Shown here one piece after another: positions 16,419 to 25,240 of a stretch of 64,000 bases of DNA. Position 1 is the first letter of the stretch, and each line of letters starts with the position of its first letter. The notes under the pieces are model-generated. The model saw only the letters and a program-made list of their open reading frames with translations, was not told the origin of the DNA and did not search any database. Source of the DNA: Bacillota bacterium (GTDB lineage Bacteria; Bacillota; Clostridia; Lachnospirales; Lachnospiraceae); assembly GCA_023415635.1 (NCBI GenBank), contig JAEZJV010000014.1, positions 143,226 through 207,225 on the forward strand. Reading direction: 5' to 3'. The translations under genes and the position numbers were made by a program.

Positions 16419-16440
16419 ATTTAGCCTTTCTATTTATATT

Positions 16441-16737
16441 ACAAAAACATAGATTTAAAAAGCAAAATAAACTTTGCAAAAAATGCAAAATACACTTGAC
16501 AATTTGTGCAGAGCATACTATACTAAAAGTGCAAAGCGAGCTATGCAGTACATGATCGAAAGGAGATTTTAAGATGAAATGAATCAAACATAAGTATAGT
16601 GAAGCGTTAAAAGATAATAACAAGTTAGAAAAATTGTGCCATAATTGACTAGACAAAATACATTTGATGCAGTATGCATGGTAAACTATGTTATAACTGC
16701 AGAACAAATTAATCATTTGAATTAAGAGGGTGCAAAA
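16441..16737 (+). promoter_or_regulatory. TGCA-rich control region of the XRE/membrane-protein pair
   Basis: It contains a near-consensus promoter TTGACA (16496-16501), 17-base spacer, TATACT (16519-16524). A second candidate is TTGATG (16664-16669), 17 bases, TATGTT (16687-16692). Nine TGCA tetramers lie in these 297 bases, several inside longer AAAGTGCAAAG- or TTTGCAAA-like sites that flank or overlap both promoters. An AAAGGAG followed by ATG-AAA-TGA at 16574 starts a two-codon frame, so an ancestral gene may have decayed here. Operator function for the downstream XRE protein is inference. No protein gene is visible in this stretch. Confidence 0.5.
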
Positions 16738-16941
16738 ATGAAAACAAGAATCAGGGAATTACGGAAAGAAAGGAAGCTGTCACAGGAAGAGTTAGCTATT
16801 GAGGTTGGAACTACCAGACAGACAATAACCTCGATAGAAGTGGAAAAATATACTGCTTCTTTAACTCTGGCATATAAGATTGCACATTATTTTGGATTAA
16901 CAATTGAAGAAGTATTCGATTTTAGAGACCTGGAGGAATAG
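16738..16941 (+). CDS. XRE-family helix-turn-helix regulator
   Basis: Compact Cro/C1-type DNA-binding protein of 67 residues, essentially one HTH domain: IRELRKERKLSQEELAIEVGTTRQTITSIEVEKYTASLTLAYKIAHYFGLTIEEVF. The helix-turn-helix is about residues 14-35. GAGGG lies 7-11 bases before ATG 16738. Its stop overlaps the ribosome site of the membrane-protein gene that follows, so the two are translated as a unit. Regulators of this short type often repress their own promoter. The TGCA-rich leader is the obvious candidate target. Confidence 0.92.
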   Translation: MKTRIRELRKERKLSQEELAIEVGTTRQTITSIEVEKYTASLTLAYKIAHYFGLTIEEVFDFRDLEE

Positions 16942-16945
16942 GGAA

Positions 16946-17425
16946 ATGGATAAGAAATTAGAAGAAATGAAAAAGATAATGCAACAGAGAGTGAGAGTGT
17001 TAAGCGTATTTTCTGGGGTTATAATCATATTTATCATATGTATAATTGCGAATGTGTTTCATCCATTAATTGGCGGAGAGAATTATGCGGATTTTATGGC
17101 AGGATTTCAGGTTGGAATACTTATCGCGCTTGATGTCGTAATGCTATTTTATAATACCAAATATAGAGCAGCTTTAAAGGATGAGAAGAAATTAAAACTG
17201 TTGTATCTTGAAGAAACTGATGAGAGGGTAAAATACATTGAACAGATGGCTGGTAAGAGCAGTTACAAGTACGTTGTATGTATTTTAATTATTGCTGCAT
17301 GTATTGTAGGGTATTTTAGTATTGCGGCTTTCGTGGCTTTGCTGGCAGCTGCTATAATAGAAGCAGCGGTCACGGTAATTTTAAGTTTATACTATACTAA
17401 AAAAATGACTGGTAATGTAAATTAG
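16946..17425 (+). CDS. Four-helix membrane protein paired with the XRE regulator
   Basis: Function not recognised. The protein has 159 residues and about four predicted membrane helices: VFSGVIIIFIICIIANVF (about 22-39), GFQVGILIALDVVMLFY (about 53-69), then a charged cytoplasmic segment (about 72-105), and a closing pair (VVCILIIAACIVGYF and AFVALLAAAIIEAAVTVIL). ATG 16946 is chosen because GGAGG (16932-16936) sits 9 bases upstream inside the end of the regulator gene. Small XRE plus membrane-protein pairs are common in Firmicutes and may sense membrane or cell-envelope state (inference). Followed by a 171-base gap with only a weak TTGACA element near 17536. Confidence 0.7.
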   Translation: MDKKLEEMKKIMQQRVRVLSVFSGVIIIFIICIIANVFHPLIGGENYADFMAGFQVGILIALDVVMLFYNTKYRAALKDEKKLKLLYLEETDERVKYIEQMAGKSSYKYVVCILIIAACIVGYFSIAAFVALLAAAIIEAAVTVILSLYYTKKMTGNVN

Positions 17426-17596
17426 ACAATAATATTGAGCGATGAAAGTAGCAGACAAGTAACGGACTAAATAGTCTGAAACCATAACTTTTACAAATCC
17501 AGAGCTGGATGAAGATGAATATATACGAATTTGCTTTGACAAAGTTATCTACTTGTTATTATTTGATTTAAGCAAATTATTATTCGGGGGAGAAAT

Positions 17597-18784
17597 ATGA
17601 AAAGAACGGGAGACAGCATTTTTAACAGAATATTACCATCTTTGAAAAGTACTTTGCAGGAGCAACAATTCAAGGATACAAAAATTATAAATGCGGATGT
17701 TGAAAAAAAGATAAAATCAAGAAGCGAAAAATCTCATGATAATGTAACGAAAGGGAGTCTTTTTGCAACAATTAGGATCAAATTGATAGCTTCCATTCTG
17801 ATTCCTATTATCTTTATCATCCTCATGTGTATTGGATCCTTTATAAAAGCTTCAGAAATTATTGAGAATAATTACAAGAAGGCATCGGAAGACATAATGA
17901 ATATGGCAGGTGAATGTTTGGAACTTGGTATTAATTCTGTCCAGGCAAGCGCGATACTGTATGCGAATGATAGTTTATTCCAGAGATATTCTCTAAGCTA
18001 CGATGATAAGAGAAAGGCTTGGCAATATGCAGATGCCATTGGTAATATCTTATGTTCCAAGAAGGCAAAGGATGAACTCATCAAAAATATATATTTAATA
18101 AATGATAATGTTGATTCCATTTCAACCGGCGAAGGTATTGATAGAGGAATTTTTAAAAGCTTTAAGAATACACAATTAGGCAGAATTCTGGACAGTAATA
18201 AAATTGAACATGTATGGGATGGCGAAGATGCTTTTCTTGATAAACAGTTAAAAACAAGTGCAGATGATTATTCCATGAGACTTCTAAAAAATGTTACCAA
18301 TGTCAATGCATTCCTGGTTATCGATGTTAAGGCAGACGTAGTGAAAAATATTCTTTCTGACCTAACATTTAACAAAGCCGGATTTCTGGGATTGGTAACT
18401 CTGGATGGAAAAGAAATTATTGATGATTCGCAAAAGGACCCTGGTATTGATATGAAAGCACTAAAATCAGAGAAGATCTTCGTAAACCAAGCTTTTTATA
18501 TGGAAGCAATGGCAGGGAAGGAAGAAAGTGGTTCAAAATATGTTGACTATAAAGGCGCCACCTACTTATTCCTGTACTCTAAAGTCAGCGACACCGGAGC
18601 TGCTCTTTGTGCTTTAATACCAAAAGCCACTATTACCGGCCAAGCTGATAGTATTAAGAATGCTACAATTATTATTGTTATTATAGCATGTACTTTATCT
18701 ATATTAATTGTTACAATGTTGTCTTCTGGAATTGATAAAGCCCACACCTTAATCGGCTGTCCTAAAATAACGGTTAATACATAA
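17597..18784 (+). pseudogene. Truncated methyl-accepting chemotaxis protein lacking its signalling half
   Basis: It encodes 395 residues. After a ~57-residue cytoplasmic leader comes TM1 (about 61-82, IKLIASILIPIIFIILMCIG), then an extracellular Cache-like sensor domain (about 85-350), then TM2 (about 354-375, ATIIIVIIACTLSILIVTML). The next residues SSGIDK are those that begin the HAMP linker in clostridial chemoreceptors, but the frame ends after about 15 unrelated residues. The HAMP, methylation and kinase-control regions are absent, and I see no remnants of them downstream. It therefore cannot signal to CheA by itself. It may be a decayed receptor or a membrane-bound sensor fragment. GGGGGAG precedes ATG 17597. 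Confidence 0.75.
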
Positions 18785-18812
18785 AATTCTTAAATATGTA
18801 TGGAGGAGCAGG

Positions 18813-19238
18813 ATGCTATTAATTACCCCAAATTTCAATTTTGATGGTCGTTGTGAAGAAGCTATAGCATTATATCAAAAAGCCTTTCAAGCAAGTGTGG
18901 GAAGCCTACTTAGATATTCTGATGCCGATACAAGAGACTGGACTGGAGAATTGAATTCTGAACAGGCAAATTATATTTATCATGCAGAGCTCTTAATAGG
19001 AAATCAGAGAATTATGATGTGTGATAATATGGATGTGGATTTATTCAGAAGTACTTCTTTATCTCTAACTGTAACATTTGATACTAGTGAAGAGGTTAAG
19101 AAAGCATATGATATTTTAAAAGAAGGTAGTACTACGATATATCCTATGCATAGTACCACTTATAGTTCTTGTATCGTTGTATTTATTGATAAGTTTGGTT
19201 TTAGATGGGGCCTGATGACAGAACAGACGGAGCGGTAA
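18813..19238 (+). CDS. VOC superfamily protein, PhnB-like
   Basis: Small protein of 141 residues with the paired beta-alpha-beta-beta-beta modules of the glyoxalase/VOC fold. Typical are the opening ITPNFNFDGRCEEAIALYQKAF, YHAELLIGNQRIMMCDN in the middle, and IDKFGFRWGLM at the end, as in PhnB-like proteins. Some metal-binding positions of true glyoxalases are not obvious, and the substrate is unknown. GGAGGAG is 7 bases before ATG 18813. It stands 28 bases after the truncated receptor and is followed by ~170 bases without a clear signal. Confidence 0.85.
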   Translation: MLLITPNFNFDGRCEEAIALYQKAFQASVGSLLRYSDADTRDWTGELNSEQANYIYHAELLIGNQRIMMCDNMDVDLFRSTSLSLTVTFDTSEEVKKAYDILKEGSTTIYPMHSTTYSSCIVVFIDKFGFRWGLMTEQTER

Positions 19239-19410
19239 GGAACTGGACAGGTAACTAGCCTGTTCTAAAGCAGACTTTTCCTATCTGATTATCCTTTCAC
19301 CAGTTGTTGTTAGGTATTGCCCATCCTTAATATAGGTATTGTATTCATATTTATCGTTGGATATAATGAAATTAATAGAAACAGTTACTGTAAATGAAAG
19401 GGAGAACATC

Positions 19411-19932
19411 ATGGAAAAGTATAACAGGGTTACACTTTACAATTTGATATTTCCAATCTGGCTGCTATGGCTATTTCCAATTACCTGGATTATCGTTTTG
19501 CCGGCCAATTTTATCATTGACCTGCTGGTGGTCACACTCACGCTGAAATTTCTAAAGGTGCAGAACATAAAAGCAAAGGTAAAGCCTGTCATCCTTAAGG
19601 TCTGGATTTTCGGATTTGTTGCCGATTTCATAGGAACGGTGGCGATGTATGCCTCCAATCTGATTGACTTTGATTATCAGACCGAGCTTGGCAAATGGTG
19701 GTATGAGAACATATCTAACGCTGTCAGCTATAATCCCTATAACAGCATCTTTGCCGTACTTTGGGTAACTGCCTGCGTATTTATAGCAGCTCTTTGTATC
19801 TATTGGTTCAATTTGAAGGTATGCCTAAGGAGGGCAGATTTGGATATTGTTATTAAGAAAAAGCTCTCTCTATCATTGGCTATATTTACAGCTCCTTATT
19901 TGTTTTATCTCCCTACAAAATGGTTTTATTGA
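19411..19932 (+). CDS. Integral membrane protein of unknown function
   Basis: Not recognised. It has 173 residues with about four to five hydrophobic segments: LIFPIWLLWLFPITWIIVL, NFIIDLLVVTLTLKFL, VWIFGFVADFIGTVAMYA, FAVLWVTACVFIAALCIYWF and LSLSLAIFTAPYLFYL. Two tryptophan-rich patches sit near the N-terminus and at GKWWYENIS. ATG 19411 has AAAGGGAG 6 bases upstream; longer in-frame starts to 19339 lack a ribosome site. Its last 7 bases overlap the 3' end of the convergent aroE. No partner gene suggests a role. Confidence 0.7.
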   Translation: MEKYNRVTLYNLIFPIWLLWLFPITWIIVLPANFIIDLLVVTLTLKFLKVQNIKAKVKPVILKVWIFGFVADFIGTVAMYASNLIDFDYQTELGKWWYENISNAVSYNPYNSIFAVLWVTACVFIAALCIYWFNLKVCLRRADLDIVIKKKLSLSLAIFTAPYLFYLPTKWFY

Positions 19933-20696
19933 TCCTTGATGATTGCAAGCAGCTTTCTGTGGGTTTCCTCAATCAACTCATCTGAAAGCTCCTGATCCAT
20001 AAAGTATTCAATGGCCTGCTTTGCCTGAGCTACCAGCATCTCTAGTCCGGTGATGCCTATCTTACCCAGCTCATGCGCCTGCTTTATTAACCTTGTCTCC
20101 AAAGGGTTGAAGATTGCATCTATGACCGCCTCACAGGAGAGAAAGGTAGACAGGTCAAGGGGAGAGGATTCCACATTCGGATACATGCCGAGGGGAGTAG
20201 TATTCACGATGACCTGTGCATCGGTATGATTTTTATAACAATTCTCATAGGATACCGAGTATTCGGTATCCTTTCTGCTTATAATCAGTATTTTTGAGGC
20301 ACCGAGATGCTCCAGTACGGCTTGCACTGTATGAGAAGTCCCGCCGCTGCCTAGAATTAAGCATTTCTTATTCTCAATATCTATTTTGTTGTGTTCCAGC
20401 AGGTATTTAAATCCATAGAAATCAGTATTGTAGCCGGTATATCGGCCGTCTTTGTGAACGATGGTATTCACTGCACCGATTTTTTCTGCAAGAGGATGCA
20501 ATTCATCCAGATAAGGAATAACAGCCTGCTTATAGGGTATGGTTACATTGATTGCAGTAAAATCCTTCTTCTCCATAAAGTTTGGAAAAGCTTCTTTGGA
20601 GAGAGGTATCAGGTCGTAAGTATAATCCGCTAACATCTCATGTATTATCTTTGAATAGCTGTGCCCCAGCTTCTCACCAATCAAACCATATCTCAT
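19926..20696 (-). CDS. aroE: Shikimate dehydrogenase
   Basis: NADPH-dependent reduction of 3-dehydroshikimate to shikimate; 256 residues, slightly shorter than the usual ~275. Substrate site: GEKLGHSYSKIIHEML, with the catalytic Lys in FTAINVTIPYKQAV and the Asp in GYNTDFYGF. The nucleotide-binding loop is ILGSGGTSHTVQAVL, in which the common GAGGA is changed to GSGGT. The C-terminal helix motif is GLEMLVAQAKQAIEYF. GAGGAGG lies 6 bases before ATG. It is the sole minus-strand gene here and is unlinked to aroK/aroQ. Confidence 0.93.
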   Translation of the reverse strand: MRYGLIGEKLGHSYSKIIHEMLADYTYDLIPLSKEAFPNFMEKKDFTAINVTIPYKQAVIPYLDELHPLAEKIGAVNTIVHKDGRYTGYNTDFYGFKYLLEHNKIDIENKKCLILGSGGTSHTVQAVLEHLGASKILIISRKDTEYSVSYENCYKNHTDAQVIVNTTPLGMYPNVESSPLDLSTFLSCEAVIDAIFNPLETRLIKQAHELGKIGITGLEMLVAQAKQAIEYFMDQELSDELIEETHRKLLAIIKDQ

Positions 20697-21082
20697 CTTT
20701 ATTCCTCCTCTTTATAGTCTGACAGGATAGTCAGCTACAATTTCAAGCTTTCATAAGTGTCCAAGGTGCTATCGCGCTAGATCAATAATCTTGAATTACA
20801 GCATAATATAGAAACCTTCTTAATGCAAATTATTTCTTGGACGAAGACGGTATATTTTCTCTTCAGTAGGAATATCTTGTTCCATAATATGATATCGAGA
20901 TAAAGGGTCCTGTCACCTATGACAATATAACAAGCATAGGTGATGCAGTAAGCTTGCACAAGTTAGCGTTCGGAGAGCCTTCTTTTTGAAAGCTTTCTTG
21001 TACAAGTTATTGAACTGATATAACAGTCGGATCCGTTGCTTAATCATAATATGATTATCTAATTCTGTTGGGGAGGTAGTCT
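20697..21082. other. Divergent intergenic region between aroE and spoIIIAA
   Basis: No protein gene is supported in these 386 bases. A 9-bp perfect inverted repeat (20913-20921 with 20935-20943, loop 13) has no T-run. A 7-bp palindrome-like element (AATCATA/TATGATT) is at 21042-21056. The mother-cell sigma-E promoter expected for spoIIIAA could not be placed with confidence. Confidence 0.4.
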
Positions 21083-22045
21083 ATGAGCACGAAGGACGAG
21101 TTATTAAAGATATTGTCGCTGAGGCTTCGAACGATTTTCGGTAAACTGAGTGTTGATTTTGAACAGTTACAGGAGATCAGGCTGAGAATCAACGCTCCCC
21201 TTCTTGTTATATACAGAAATGAGGAGGCCTTTGTGACCGAGGAAGCCACACTAACCAATCTGGTAGCGAGGGCTGTATTGATTACAAGAAACGAGATACG
21301 AGAGACGATGGAATACATAAGTAATTATTCTCTTTATGCTTTTGAGGATGAGATCAGGCAGGGGTTTATCACCATCAATGGAGGGCATCGAATCGGTATC
21401 GCTGGCAAGATTATCATTGAAGATGATGAAATCAAAGGAATGAAGCATATTTCCTTTGTCAACATTCGCCTTGCCCATCAGGTAAAGGGCTGTGCGAATA
21501 AGGTAATTCCATACCTGATCGATGAAAAAACGAAGGGAATGTATCATACCCTGATTATATCACCGCCAAGATGCGGGAAGACAACCTTACTTCGGGATAT
21601 CATCCGGCAGCTCTCCGACGGAAATAACAGGATTCCTGGTATGAATACCGGTGTGGTGGATGAACGTTCTGAAATCGGTGCCTGCTATATGGGTTCCCCT
21701 CAGAATGACCTGGGAATGAGGACAGACATTCTGGATTGCTGCCCGAAGGCAAAAGGGATGCTGATGCTGATACGCTCTATGTCTCCACAGGTGGTCGCTG
21801 TGGATGAAATTGGCTCCAGGGAGGAACTGGATGCTATCGATTATGTCATCGGCTGTGGTGCAAAGCTGATTGCAACCGTTCATGGGAGTTCGCTTGAGGA
21901 TATAAAAAGAAAACCAACGCTTGGTGAATTAGTACAGAAGAAGGTTTTCGAACGCTATGTAATTCTAAGTAATAGGAAGAGCATCGGAAATCTGGAGGAA
22001 ATATATGATTCTGATTGGAAGCAGTTATATACTGGTGATCAGTAA
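21083..22045 (+). CDS. spoIIIAA: Stage III sporulation protein AA, ATPase
   Basis: Secretion-type ATPase of the SpoIIIA-SpoIIQ channel that connects mother cell and forespore after engulfment; 320 residues. Walker A is ISPPRCGKTTLLRDI (about residues 157-171), followed by the R-loop region GVVDERSEIGACYMG and the Walker B-like VVAVDEIGSREE. The C-terminal IATVHGSSLEDI completes the VirB11/SpoIIIAA fold. GGGGAGG is 7 bases before ATG 21083. First gene of the eight-gene spoIIIA operon, normally under sigma-E in the mother cell. Confidence 0.97.
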   Translation: MSTKDELLKILSLRLRTIFGKLSVDFEQLQEIRLRINAPLLVIYRNEEAFVTEEATLTNLVARAVLITRNEIRETMEYISNYSLYAFEDEIRQGFITINGGHRIGIAGKIIIEDDEIKGMKHISFVNIRLAHQVKGCANKVIPYLIDEKTKGMYHTLIISPPRCGKTTLLRDIIRQLSDGNNRIPGMNTGVVDERSEIGACYMGSPQNDLGMRTDILDCCPKAKGMLMLIRSMSPQVVAVDEIGSREELDAIDYVIGCGAKLIATVHGSSLEDIKRKPTLGELVQKKVFERYVILSNRKSIGNLEEIYDSDWKQLYTGDQ

Positions 22046-22071
22046 GAGGCTGCTAAAAGGAGGACAAACAT

Positions 22072-22596
22072 ATGAATATCATGAAAATTATCGGGTGCAG
22101 TTTAATTATTCTGTCTACGACAGGAATCGGCTTCTACTTCAGCATTGATATGAAAAGCAGGATGGAGGATTTAAAGGAATGGAAGAAACTGATCTGCTTA
22201 TTACGGGGAGATATTCGTTATGCCAACACACCGCTGCCCGAAGCCATAAACTCCGCAGGCAGACGGCATGAGGGGAATTTTCACGCTTTTTTTAATACGG
22301 TAGGAACACAGCTGCAAGAGCTGGTAGGGGAGACACTGGCGGCTATTTGGAAATCAGCTGCAGAAAAAGAATTATCATGCACCTCCTTGAATAAGAAAGA
22401 CAAGATACAGCTTATCCGATTTGGAGAGAATTTGGGTTATCTGGATAAGGATATGCAGATGAATTCCTTTGAGCTCTATCTGACCCAGCTGGACGAAGAA
22501 ATCACAGAACTGAGCAGGACGATCAAAGGGAAGGCATATCTTTATAACAGTCTTGGTATAATGGCCGGAGTATTTATTACTATCATTATGATATGA
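22072..22596 (+). CDS. spoIIIAB: Stage III sporulation protein AB
   Basis: Mother-cell membrane component of the SpoIIIA channel, 174 residues, with similarity to GspF-type inner-membrane proteins. An N-terminal membrane segment (IIGCSLIILSTTGIGFYFSI) is followed by a helical cytoplasmic domain (LKEWKKLICLLRGDIRYANTPLPEAI; FGENLGYLDKDMQMNSFELYLTQL) and a C-terminal membrane segment. AGGAGG lies 8 bases before ATG 22072, and the gene starts 26 bases after spoIIIAA. Confidence 0.95.
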   Translation: MNIMKIIGCSLIILSTTGIGFYFSIDMKSRMEDLKEWKKLICLLRGDIRYANTPLPEAINSAGRRHEGNFHAFFNTVGTQLQELVGETLAAIWKSAAEKELSCTSLNKKDKIQLIRFGENLGYLDKDMQMNSFELYLTQLDEEITELSRTIKGKAYLYNSLGIMAGVFITIIMI

Positions 22597-22709
22597 GGAG
22601 CATGAACCACATGAGCATGATATTGTTCATAATGAATTATACAGGTTAATCAGAGGAATGGGAAAAGTCGATTGATATTTATTAAGCATGCTCAGGAATG
22701 GGGTAAAGT

Positions 22710-22907
22710 ATGGATATTTATTTTTTATTGCGAATTGCGCTGGTTGGAATATTGGTTTCCATATTGAATCAGATTTTAAAACAATCAGGTAGGGATGACC
22801 TGGCTTTTTTGACAAGCTTAGCTGGTCTGGTACTTGTCTTGCTGTGGCTGTTACCCCATATCACGGATCTGTTTTTAGCGATACAGCAATTATTTAATAT
22901 AGTATGA
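22710..22907 (+). CDS. spoIIIAC: Stage III sporulation protein AC
   Basis: Small membrane protein of 65 residues with two hydrophobic helices, LLRIALVGILVSILNQIL and FLTSLAGLVLVLLWLLPHI, joined by the short polar loop KQSGRDDLA, the standard SpoIIIAC layout. It is part of the channel complex in the mother-cell membrane. The ribosome site is a modest GGGG before ATG 22710. An unusual 113-base spacer precedes it and a 106-base one follows, where these genes are normally nearly contiguous. Confidence 0.94.
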   Translation: MDIYFLLRIALVGILVSILNQILKQSGRDDLAFLTSLAGLVLVLLWLLPHITDLFLAIQQLFNIV

Positions 22908-22944
22908 TACGGTTCCTGACCGCTTTAGTATTTGTGAGGTAAAC

Positions 22945-22965
22945 GGTGAATTGTAACAATTCGCC
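22945..22965 (+). other. Tight hairpin in the spoIIIAC-spoIIIAD spacer
   Basis: A 10-bp stem with one wobble (22945-22954 with 22956-22965) and a minimal loop, without a T-run. It may act as an RNA-processing or stability element, or have no role. Confidence 0.35.
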
Positions 22966-23013
22966 TGCAAATATTGTGCTGCTGCCCAAATTCGCGGGCT
23001 TGCGGCGGAATGG

Positions 23014-23406
23014 ATGATTAGTATGATAAAAGTCGCTGCCGCAGGAATTGCCGCAATTGTTCTCGCCATTATTTTCAAGAAAGGGAAGGAAGAATACTCC
23101 TTATATATCAGCATCTCGGCCTGTATACTGATTCTATTACTGGGAATCAGTAAGCTGCAAGTGATTTTGGATACCGTCGAACAGCTCCAGGGGTATATTG
23201 AGGTGAACAAGGGCTATATAGGTATATTGATTAAAATCATAGGCATTACTTATGTAACAGAGATTGCCTCCTCCCTATGCAGAGATACAGGATATCAGGC
23301 CATCGGAGAGCAGATCGAACTGGTAGGGAAGCTCACAATATTAGCAATCAGCATGCCGATTATGCTGGCAATTCTGGATACCATCAACAATCTGCTCAGA
23401 TCATGA
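23014..23406 (+). CDS. spoIIIAD: Stage III sporulation protein AD
   Basis: Membrane protein of 130 residues with about four helices: VAAAGIAAIVLAIIFKK, YISISACILILLLGI, GILIKIIGITYVTEIASSLC and LTILAISMPIMLAILDTI. The TYVTEIASSLCRDTG and ELVGKL stretches are the SpoIIIAD signature. The ribosome site is weak. ATG 23014 (MISMIK) or ATG 23023 could start it. Part of the mother-cell SpoIIIA complex; the stop codon region overlaps an in-frame ATG for SpoIIIAE. Confidence 0.94.
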   Translation: MISMIKVAAAGIAAIVLAIIFKKGKEEYSLYISISACILILLLGISKLQVILDTVEQLQGYIEVNKGYIGILIKIIGITYVTEIASSLCRDTGYQAIGEQIELVGKLTILAISMPIMLAILDTINNLLRS

Positions 23407-23420
23407 AAGAGGGATGGAGA

Positions 23421-24593
23421 ATGTCTAGTGATAAGAAAATGATACAAAAGAAGTTAAAATATTATAGATTATTCATATTCACATTGCTGCTCCTGTCTAT
23501 GAGTTTCAAAACAACCGATATTGCAGAGGCGGGCTCCTCTCAGGAACAGGAGAATACAATTGACTATTCCGAAATCCAGGAGGTGGTTGGAGACGTATTA
23601 GGGGAAGGGAATGAATTTGATTTTCAGGATTATGTTGGAAAATTGATGAATGGGGAAGAACTCTTCTCTATAACAGCCCTTGCAGACAAGCTTATCGAAG
23701 CGGTAAGAGGTGAGCTGAAGGCTAATCTTGGTACCTTCGGAAGTCTCATTACGATAGCACTTCTCGCAGCACTCTTTACGAATATGTCCGCAGCTTTTCG
23801 TAACAGTCAGGTCTCGGAGACAGGCTACTATGTAACCTACCTGTTGTTGTTCGGTCTTTTGATCGGGTCCTTTATCACAGCGTCACGTATAGCTTCTATG
23901 GCCTTAAGCAATGTACTGGATTTTATGCGGGCACTGGCTCCGGCCTACTTTATGTCAGTGGCCTTTACCACAGGCTCAATGACCTCCATGATGTATTATG
24001 AAGCAACCTTAATTTTAATCACATTGGTGGATTTTCTTATCATTAAGGTAATTATACCGATGATAAATTTCTATCTGGTAATTGTTCTGGCCAACAATTT
24101 GTCCAAAGAGGATATGCTCTCGAAATTTGCGGATCTATTCAGCACAGCCATCGGTTGGCTGCTTAAGAGTATGCTTGCAGCCGTTATCGGCTATCATACC
24201 ATTGAGGGGTTGATTGTTCCGGTTGTGGATCAGGTAAAGCGGTCTGCTGTTATCAAAGCAACAGAAGCGTTGCCCGGGATTGGCGATGCTTTAGGCGGAA
24301 TAACGGAGACTGTTCTTGGTACCGGAATACTCCTGAAAAATGCAATTGGAGTCACAGGTCTTATTATAATACTGACTATCATAGCTGTTCCGTTACTGAA
24401 GCTGTTGGTAATCACCGTGGTTTATAAGCTGGGGTGTGCTATCATGCAACCGATTTCGGACAAGCGTTTTATCGAATGTATCAATGCTTCCTCCAAATCC
24501 GCAGCAATGCTGCTGCAGAGTGTTTTTGTCGGAGCAGTCCTGTTTTTGATATCCATTGCGATTGCGGCGGTAACAACCAGCAGGGTAGGTTGA
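23421..24593 (+). CDS. spoIIIAE: Stage III sporulation protein AE
   Basis: Polytopic membrane core of the SpoIIIA channel, 390 residues. A cleavable-looking signal segment (about 13-40, LFIFTLLLLSMSFKTTDIAEA) is followed by an acidic linker and about seven membrane helices, including ITIALLAALFTNMSAAF, YVTYLLLFGLLIGSFITA and the conserved SVAFTTGSMTSMMYYEATL region. ATG 23421 is favoured by GAGGG 8-12 bases upstream; ATG 23403, which would overlap the spoIIIAD stop as ATGA, is the alternative. Usual family length. Confidence 0.95.
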   Translation: MSSDKKMIQKKLKYYRLFIFTLLLLSMSFKTTDIAEAGSSQEQENTIDYSEIQEVVGDVLGEGNEFDFQDYVGKLMNGEELFSITALADKLIEAVRGELKANLGTFGSLITIALLAALFTNMSAAFRNSQVSETGYYVTYLLLFGLLIGSFITASRIASMALSNVLDFMRALAPAYFMSVAFTTGSMTSMMYYEATLILITLVDFLIIKVIIPMINFYLVIVLANNLSKEDMLSKFADLFSTAIGWLLKSMLAAVIGYHTIEGLIVPVVDQVKRSAVIKATEALPGIGDALGGITETVLGTGILLKNAIGVTGLIIILTIIAVPLLKLLVITVVYKLGCAIMQPISDKRFIECINASSKSAAMLLQSVFVGAVLFLISIAIAAVTTSRVG

Positions 24594-24618
24594 ACCAACG
24601 TGAAAGAACGGAGGTCTT

Positions 24619-25239
24619 ATGGAGGCTATTTATACCTGGATCAGGAATATAGTAATATACATGCTATTAAATACGGTTATTATGAATCTGGTGGGCGGAA
24701 AGAATTATAAAAAATATGTCAGTGTAGTTTCTGGTATGATTTTAGTTCTGATTGTGATAGCTCCGATCATGAGTTTTATGAAGATAGAAGATAATCTGGA
24801 TTTATTTCTGAATAAAAACGATATTTCTGTCGAAGCCTCAGAGTTCAGGATAGATTTAAACAGGATGGAGGAGGCAGAAAGAAACGCCATATTTTCTGAA
24901 TATGAGGAGAAGATCAGGCAGCAGGTGGAAGAGCTACTGGCAGAGGAGAAACTAAAGCTGGACGAATTTAATCTTAAGCTTGATCAGGATTCAACGAGTC
25001 CAGAATTCGGCAGTATTCTGCATATGGATATTATGGCAACCATCGAATATAGCAATCAAAAAGATGAAGACAAACACCTTATGATTGATCAAATAGAAAT
25101 CGATCACATTAAGATAGGCAATCGAGAGGCTGATGCCGGGAAAATGCCTTCTCCACTGGAAATCATAATGAAAAAAAGACTCTCGGACTTCTATAATGTT
25201 GAACAAGGTAATATAAATATTAATATACAGGGAGGGTAA
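24619..25239 (+). CDS. spoIIIAF: Stage III sporulation protein AF
   Basis: Protein of 206 residues with two N-terminal membrane helices (IRNIVIYMLLNTVIMNLV and VVSGMILVLIVIAPIMSFM) separated by GGKNYKKYV, the SpoIIIAF signature. A soluble domain follows with a long charged helix (EEKIRQQVEELLAEEKLKLDEF) and a ring-building-like fold. GGAG lies before ATG 24619. It ends one base before the spoIIIAG start codon, consistent with translational coupling. Confidence 0.93.
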   Translation: MEAIYTWIRNIVIYMLLNTVIMNLVGGKNYKKYVSVVSGMILVLIVIAPIMSFMKIEDNLDLFLNKNDISVEASEFRIDLNRMEEAERNAIFSEYEEKIRQQVEELLAEEKLKLDEFNLKLDQDSTSPEFGSILHMDIMATIEYSNQKDEDKHLMIDQIEIDHIKIGNREADAGKMPSPLEIIMKKRLSDFYNVEQGNININIQGG

Positions 25240-25240
25240 T

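Noticed and set aside
16417..16716. A 99-codon minus-strand frame before the XRE gene
   Set aside because: Cysteine-, leucine- and histidine-rich nonsense composition across promoter and terminator sequence; no ribosome site.
17460..17596. A 35-codon open stretch ahead of the truncated receptor
   Set aside because: Protein-like composition but no start codon or ribosome site; too short to call a gene remnant.
20777..20959. A 60-codon minus-strand frame upstream of aroE
   Set aside because: No ribosome site, no known domain, and it covers an inverted repeat.
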